In this document: piece by piece, positions 59,301-64,000 of the stretch
Position numbering within the stretch: position 1 is the stretch's first letter
Layout: every line of letters begins with the position of its first letter
Notes under the pieces: model-generated
Told to the model about the DNA's origin: nothing
What the model saw: only the letters and a program-made list of their open reading frames with translations
Databases searched by the model: none
Position numbers and translations under genes: made by a program
NCBI GenBank assembly: GCA_914767715.1
Contig: OU612066.1
Span: 13,209,001-13,273,000, forward strand
Direction: 5' to 3'
DNA length: 64,000 nt
DNA from: Membranipora membranacea
Lineage: Eukaryota; Bryozoa; Gymnolaemata; Cheilostomatida; Membraniporidae

Positions 59301-61530
59301 GTTCTCCGTCAGCGTCCGTTTTAATTAGGGCCACTTTTGCTATAAAAAAACATGCCAAAAGGCAGCATCGAAAAATTAAATCTCTGTTGGATTCTTATCA
59401 AACTCCGACCAGTTCAAGCTCTTATTGCCGTCATTCAACACGCCGAATATTGGAATCCTCGGATTAACAGGGGGGTCACAACGCTGACTTGAAAATCCAA
59501 AAATTATACCAAGGGAGGGTATCATGCTTTTTTTTCGGCCAGATCAAAAAATAGATTTGCTTCTAACTAACCTCATAAAGAGGAGCAACTCCTGCTCATC
59601 TCGAATCTGCAGAACGTTTGGCTCTGCGGCTTTTCGTTCTCCGTCAGCGTCCGTTTTAATTAGGGCCACTTTTGCTATAAAAAAACATGCCAAACAGCAG
59701 CATCGAAAAATTAAATCTCTGTTGGATTCTTATCAAACTCCGACCAGTTCAAGCTCTTATTGCCCTCATACAACACGCCGAATATTGGAATCCTCGGATT
59801 AACAGGGGCGTCACAACGCTGACTTGAAAATCCAAAAATTATACCAAGGGAGGGTATCATGCTTTTTTTTCGGCCAGATCAAAAAATAGATTTGCTTCTA
59901 ACTAACCTCATAAGGAGGAGCAACTCCTGCTCATCTCGAATCTGCAGAACGTTTGGCTCTGCGGCTTTTCGTTCTCCGTCAGCGTCCGTTTTAATTAGGG
60001 CCACTTTTGCTATAAAAAAACATGCCAAACAGCAGCATCAAAAATTAAATCTCTGTTGGAATCTTATCAAACTTTGACCAGTTCAAGCTCTTATTGCCCT
60101 CATTCAACACGCCGAATATTGGAATCCTCTGATTAACATGGGGGTCACAACGCTGACTTGAAAATCCAAAAATTATACCAAGGGAGGGTATCATGCTTTT
60201 TTTTCGGCCAGATCAAAAACTAGATTTGCTTCTAACTAACCTCATAAGGAGGAGCAACTCCTGCTCATCTCGAAACTGCAGACCGTTTGGCTCTGCGGCT
60301 TTTCGTTCTCCGTCAGCGTCCGTTTTAATTAGGGCCACTTTTGCTATAAAAAAAACATGCCAAACGGCAGCATCGAAAAATTAAATCTCTGTTGGATTCT
60401 TATCAAACTCCGACCAGTTCAAGCTCTTATTGCCCTCATTCAACACGCCGAATATTGGAATCCTCGGATTAACAGGGGGGTCACAACGCTGACTTGAAAA
60501 TCCAAAAATTATACCAAGGGAGGGTATCATGCTTTTTTTTCGGCCAGATCAAAAAATAGATTTGCTTCTAACTAACCTCATAAGGAGGAGCAACTCCTGC
60601 TCATCTCGAATCTGCAGACCGTTTGGCTCTGCGGCTTTTCGTTCTCCGTCAGCGTCCGTTTTAATTACGGCCACTTGCTATAAAAAACCATGCCAAAAGG
60701 CAGCATCGAAAAATTAAATCTCTGTTGGATTCTTATCAAACTCCGACCAGTTCAAGCTCTTATTGCCGTCATTCAACACGCCGAATATTAAAATCCTCGG
60801 ATTAACAGGGGGTCACAACGCTGACTTGAAAATCCAAAAATTATACCAAGGGAGGGTATCATGCTTTTTTTTCGGCCAGATCAAAAAATAGATTTGCTTC
60901 TAACTAACCTCATAAGGAGGAGCAACTCCTGCTCATCTCGAATCTGCAGAACGTTTGGCTCTGCGGCTTTTCGTTCTCCGTCAGCGTCCGTTTTAATTAG
61001 GGCCATTTTTGCTATAAAAAAACATGCCAAACAGCAGCATCGAAAAATTAAATCTCTGTTGGATTCTTATCAAACTCCGACCAGTTCAAGCTCTAATTGC
61101 CCTCATTCAACACGCCGAATATTGGAGTCCTCGGATTAACAGGGGGGTCACAACGCTGACTTGAAAATCCAAAAATTATACCAAGGGAGGGTATCATGCT
61201 TTTCTTTCGGCCAGATCAAAAAATAGATTTGCTTCTAACTAACCTCATAAGGAAGAGCAACTCCTGCTCATCTGGAAACTGCAGACCGTTTGGCTCTGCG
61301 GCTTTTCGTTCTCCGTCAGCGTCCGTTTTAATTAGGGCCACTTTTGCTATAAAAAAACATGCCAAACGGCAGCATCGAAAAATTAAATCTCTGTTGGATT
61401 CTTATCAAACTCCGACCAGTTCAAGCTCTTATTGCCGTCATTCAACACGCCGAATATTGGAATCCTCGGATTAACAGGGGGGTCACAACGCTGACTTGAA
61501 AATCCAAAAATTATACAAAGGGAGGGTATC
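56400..61530 (+). repeat. 10-monomer repeat, two copies offset by 3,347 bp
   Basis: About 56400-58183 recurs at about 59740-61530. Shared states: CATACAACACGCC with GGGGCGTCAC just before; TTGGAATCTTATC, CTTTGACC and CTCTGATTAACATGG (56512/59859); CGAAACTGCAG with the extra A (56846/60193); CACTTGCTATAAAAAACC and TTAAAATCC (57182/60529); GGAGTCCTCGG (57514/60861); GCTTTTCTTTCGG with GGAAGAGC and CTGGAAACTG (57849/61196). Private changes: CAAAAACTAG near 60210 and GGCCATTTTTGC near 61000. Confidence 0.9.
57182..57513 (+). repeat. 332-bp monomer with CACTTGCTATA deletion (also at 60529-60860)
   Basis: CACTTTTGCTATA is shortened to CACTTGCTATA, and the next A run is followed by CCATGCC instead of CATGCC. 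GGGGGTC also lacks one G. The identical lesion at 60529 shows it came before the 10-monomer duplication. The related monomer at 58855 has AAAAAACCATGCC and TTAAAATCC but keeps CACTTTTGC, so it may be an ancestor or a recombinant. Confidence 0.85.
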
Positions 61531-62870
61531 ATGCTTTTTTTTCGGCCAGATCAAAAAATAGATTTGCTTCTAACTAACCTCATAAGGAGGAGCAACTCCT
61601 GCTCATCTCGAATCTGCAGAACGTTTGGCTCTGCGGCTTTTCGTTCTCCGTCTGCGTCTGTTTTAATTAGGGCCACTTTTGCTATAAAAAAACATGCCAA
61701 ACAGCAGCATCAAAAAATAAATCTCTGTTGGATTCTTATCAAACTCCGACCAGTTCAAGCTTTTATTGCCCTCATTCAACAATTCGAATATTGGAATCCT
61801 CGGATTAACAGGGGGGTCACAACGCTGACTTGAAAATCCAAAAAATTATACCAAGGGAGGGTATCATGCTTTTTTTTCGGTCAGATCAAAAAATAGATTT
61901 GCTTCTAACTAACCTCATAAGGAGGAGCAACTCCTGCTCATCTCGAAACTGCAGACCGTTTGGCTCTGCGGCTTTTCATTCTCTGTCAGCGTCCGTTTTA
62001 ATTAGGGCCACTTTTGCTATAAAAAAAACATGCCAAACGGCAGCATCGAAAAATTAAATCTCTGTTGGATTCTTATCAAACTTTGACCAGTTCAAGCTCT
62101 TATTGCCCTCATTCAACACGCCGAATATTGGAATCCTCGGATTAACAGGGGGGTCACAACGCTGACTTGAAAATCCAAAAATTATACCAAGGGAGGGTAT
62201 CATGCTTTTTTTTCAGCCAGATCAAAAGATAGATTTGCTTCTAACTAACCTCATAAGGAGAAGCAACTCCTGCTCATCTCGAATCTGCAGACCGTTTGGC
62301 TCTGCGGCTTTTCGTTCTCCATCAGCGTCCGTTTTAATTAGGTCCACTTTTGCTATAAAAAAACATACCAAACGGCAGCATAGAAAAATTAAATCTTTGT
62401 TGGATTCTTGTCAAACTCCGACCAGTTCAAGCTCTTATTGCCCTCATTCAACACGGCGAATATTGGAATCCTCGGATTAACAGGGGGGTCACAACGCTGA
62501 CCTGAAAATCCAAAAATTATACCAAGGGAGGGTATCATGCTTTTTTTTCGGCCAGATCAAAAAATATATTTGCTTCTAACTAACCTCATAAGGAGGAGCA
62601 ACTCCTGCTCATCTCAAATCTGCAGAACGTTTGGCTCTGCGGCTTTTCGTTCTCCGTCAGCGTCCGTTTTAATTAGGGCCACTTTTGCTATAAAAAAACA
62701 TGCCAAACAGCAGCATCAAAAATTAAATCTCTGTTGGATTCTTATCAAACTTTGACCAGTTCAAGCTCTTATTGCCATCATTCAACACGCCGAATATTGG
62801 AATCCTCGGATTAACAGGGGGGTCACAACGCTGACTTGAAAATCCAAAAATTATACCAAGGGAGGGTATC

Positions 62871-64000
62871 ATGCTTTTTTTTCGGCCAGATCAAAAAATA
62901 GATTTGCTTCTAACTAACCTCATAAGGTGAAGCAACTCCTGTTCATCTCGAATCTGCAGACCGTTTGGCTCTGCGGCTTTTCGTTCTCCGTCAGCGTCCG
63001 TTTTAATTAGGGCCACTTTTGCTATAAAAAACATGCCAAACGGCAGCATCGAAAAATTAATTCTCTGTTGGATTCTTATCAAACTCCGACCAGTTCAAGC
63101 TCTTATTGCCCTCACTCAACACGCCGAATATTGGAATCTTCGGATTAACAGGGGGGTCACAACGCTGACTTGAAAATCCAAAAATTATACCAAGGGAGGG
63201 TATCATGCTTTTTTTTCGGCCAGATCAAAAAATAGATTTGCTTCTAACTAACCTCATAAGGAGGAGCAACTCCTGCTCATCTCGAAACCGCAGACCGTTT
63301 GGCTCTGCGGCTTTTCGTTCTCCGTCAGCGTCCGTTTTAATTAGGGCCACTTTTGCTATAAAAAAACATGCCAAACGGCAGCATCGAAAAATTAAATCTC
63401 TGTTGGATTCTTATCAAACTCCGTCCAGTTCAAGCTCTTATTGGCCTCATTCAACACGCCGAATATTGGAATCCTCGGATTAACAGGGGGGTCATAACGC
63501 TGACTTGAAAATCCAAAAATTATACCAAGGGAGGGTATCATGCTCTTTTTTCGGCCAGATCAAAAAATAGATTTACTTCTAACTAACCTCATAAGGAGGA
63601 GCAACTCCTGTTCATCTCGAATCTGCAGACCGTTTGGCTCTGCGTCTTTTCGTTTTCCCTCAGCGTCCGTTTTAATTAGGGCCACTTTTGCTATAAAAAA
63701 ACATGCCAAACGGCAGCATCGAAAAATTAAATCTCTGTTGGATTCTTATCAAACTCCGACCTGTTCAAGCTCTTATTGCCCTCATTCAACACGCCGAATA
63801 TTGGAATCCTCGGATTAACAGGGGTGTCACAACGCTGACTTGAAAATCTAAAAATTATACCAAGGGAGGGTATCATGCTTTTTTTTCGGCCAGATCAAAA
63901 AATAGATTTGCTTCTAACTAACCTCATAAGGAGGAGCAACTCCTGCTCATCTGGAATCTGCAGACCGTTTGGCTCTGCGGCTTTTCGTTCTCCATCAGCG
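62871..64000 (+). repeat. Domain VII: return of domain I haplotypes
   Basis: Monomer starts: 62871, 63205, 63540, 63875 (partial). 62871 has ATAAAAAACATGCC with TTAATTCTCTG (like 4269) and CTCACTCAACACG with CTTCGG (like 254, 3264, 5273). 63205 has CGAAACCGCAGAC and TTGGCCTC (like 588, 1925, 5608). 63540 has ATGCTCTTTTTTCGG, CGTTTTCC, GACCTGTTC and GGGGTGTCAC (like 7953 and 6612). 63875 has CTGGAATCTG and CTCCATCAGCG (like 6947). The boundary with domain VI is abrupt, near 62870. Confidence 0.8.
63875..64000 (+). repeat. Partial monomer at the right edge
   Basis: The first 126 bases of a monomer, so the array continues to the right. It carries CTGGAATCTG and CTCCATCAGCG, a pair of variants otherwise seen together at 6947 and 9292 in domain I. 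It follows a monomer with GACCTGTTC and GGGGTGTCAC, the same order as at 6612-6947 and 8957-9292. Confidence 0.9.

Larger units (their letters stand above)
51150..62870 (+). repeat. Domain VI: CTGCAGAACG and ATGG subtypes with 2-, 8- and 10-monomer repeats
   Basis: Monomer starts: 51150, 51486, 51821, 52156, 52491, 52826, 53161, 53496, 53832, 54167, 54502, 54837, 55172, 55507, 55842, 56177, 56512, 56846, 57182, 57514, 57849, 58184, 58519, 58855, 59189, 59524, 59859, 60193, 60529, 60861, 61196, 61531, 61866, 62202, 62537. Variants: ATGGTTTTTTTTCGG (51150, 51486, 52826, 54167, 54837, 55172), CTGCAGAACG, AACAGCAGCATC, CCAAAAGGCAGC, GCCGTCATTC, ATTCTTGTCAAAC, CGAAACTGCAG and an extra A in ATAAAAAAAAC. 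Confidence 0.8.
1..64000 (+). repeat. 335-bp satellite DNA array, about 191 tandem monomers, spanning the whole window
   Basis: The same unit of about 335 bp recurs head to tail from first to last base, always in the same orientation. Phased on the ATG after GGGAGGGTATC, starts run from 254 to 63875 with 190 complete units; most are 335 or 334 bp, with extremes of 328, 332 and 338 bp. No inverted unit, transposon insertion, microsatellite block or unique spacer is visible. Landmarks in nearly every copy are a T8 run just after the ATG, a CTGCAG site near position 84, a TATAAAAAAAC run near 153 and AATATT near 258. Known satellite biology makes a heterochromatic, possibly centromeric, location likely. 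The sequence alone does not show centromere function, and I do not recognise the family. Confidence 0.97.

Noticed and set aside
404-63082. Open frames of 60 to 120 codons on the - strand
   Set aside because: They are shadows of the same repeat and depend on chance absence of stops. They span monomer boundaries and vanish when a 1-bp indel or a variant such as TTAAAT appears.
254-63818. Open frames of about 92 codons starting at the ATG of almost every monomer on the + strand
   Set aside because: They repeat because the DNA repeats. The period of 335 is not a multiple of 3; replacements are indiscriminate; frames are broken by indels (1256, 6278, 9292, 10967, 11301), stops (5608, 14316, 29392) or lost ATG (11972, 18660, 44786). 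No conserved protein domain is recognisable.
1-64000. CRISPR array or integron-like cassette array
   Set aside because: The repeats are contiguous over their full 335 bp with no unique spacers; differences are scattered substitutions.

Overview
The whole 64 kb window is one uninterrupted, head-to-tail satellite DNA array. I find no protein-coding gene, RNA gene, transposon, CRISPR array or unique-sequence gap. The monomer is about 335 bp. Phasing each copy on the conserved ATG that follows a GGGAGGGTATC motif gives 190 complete monomers (first ATG at 254, last at 63875, mean spacing about 334.9 bp), plus a 253-bp partial copy at the left edge and a 126-bp partial copy at the right edge. All copies lie on the same strand. 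Open frames of 60 to 150 codons appear on both strands only because nearly identical monomers lack stops in some frames. 335 is not a multiple of 3, changes fall at all codon positions, and recurrent indels and stops break the frames, so no CDS is annotated.

The organism is almost certainly a eukaryote, and the window looks like centromeric, pericentromeric or other constitutive heterochromatin. This is inferred from array size, higher-order repeat structure and a roughly dinucleosomal monomer. A hand count of one monomer (7618-7952) gives about 43% GC and 15 CpG against about 15 expected. CpG is therefore not depleted, which fits an invertebrate, fungus or protist with little germline CpG methylation better than a vertebrate or a heavily methylated plant satellite. 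I do not recognise the satellite family and cannot name the species.

The array is a mosaic of seven haplotype domains: I (1-9961), II (9962-18994), III (18995 to about 35290), IV (about 35290-46458), V (46459-51149), VI (51150-62870) and VII (62871-64000), where domain I haplotypes reappear. Each domain has its own private variants and its own higher-order repeats. Copies recur at offsets of 4, 6 and 7 monomers in I; 11 and 12 in II; 2, 9, 14, 15 and 24 in III; 12 and 13 in IV; 4 in V; and 2, 8 and 10 in VI. Domain III is the most recently amplified, with blocks of about 4.6 kb that differ at only a few positions by eye. Several hybrid monomers (21342, 22012, 35092, 43449, 43784) look like out-of-register crossover or conversion points, and one monomer (40440/40775) and two dimers (29727-31066, 53832-55171) look freshly duplicated.

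The window is best read as a record of satellite evolution by unequal exchange and local amplification rather than as a set of cooperating genes. All comparisons were made by eye; statements about identity and breakpoints should be confirmed by alignment.
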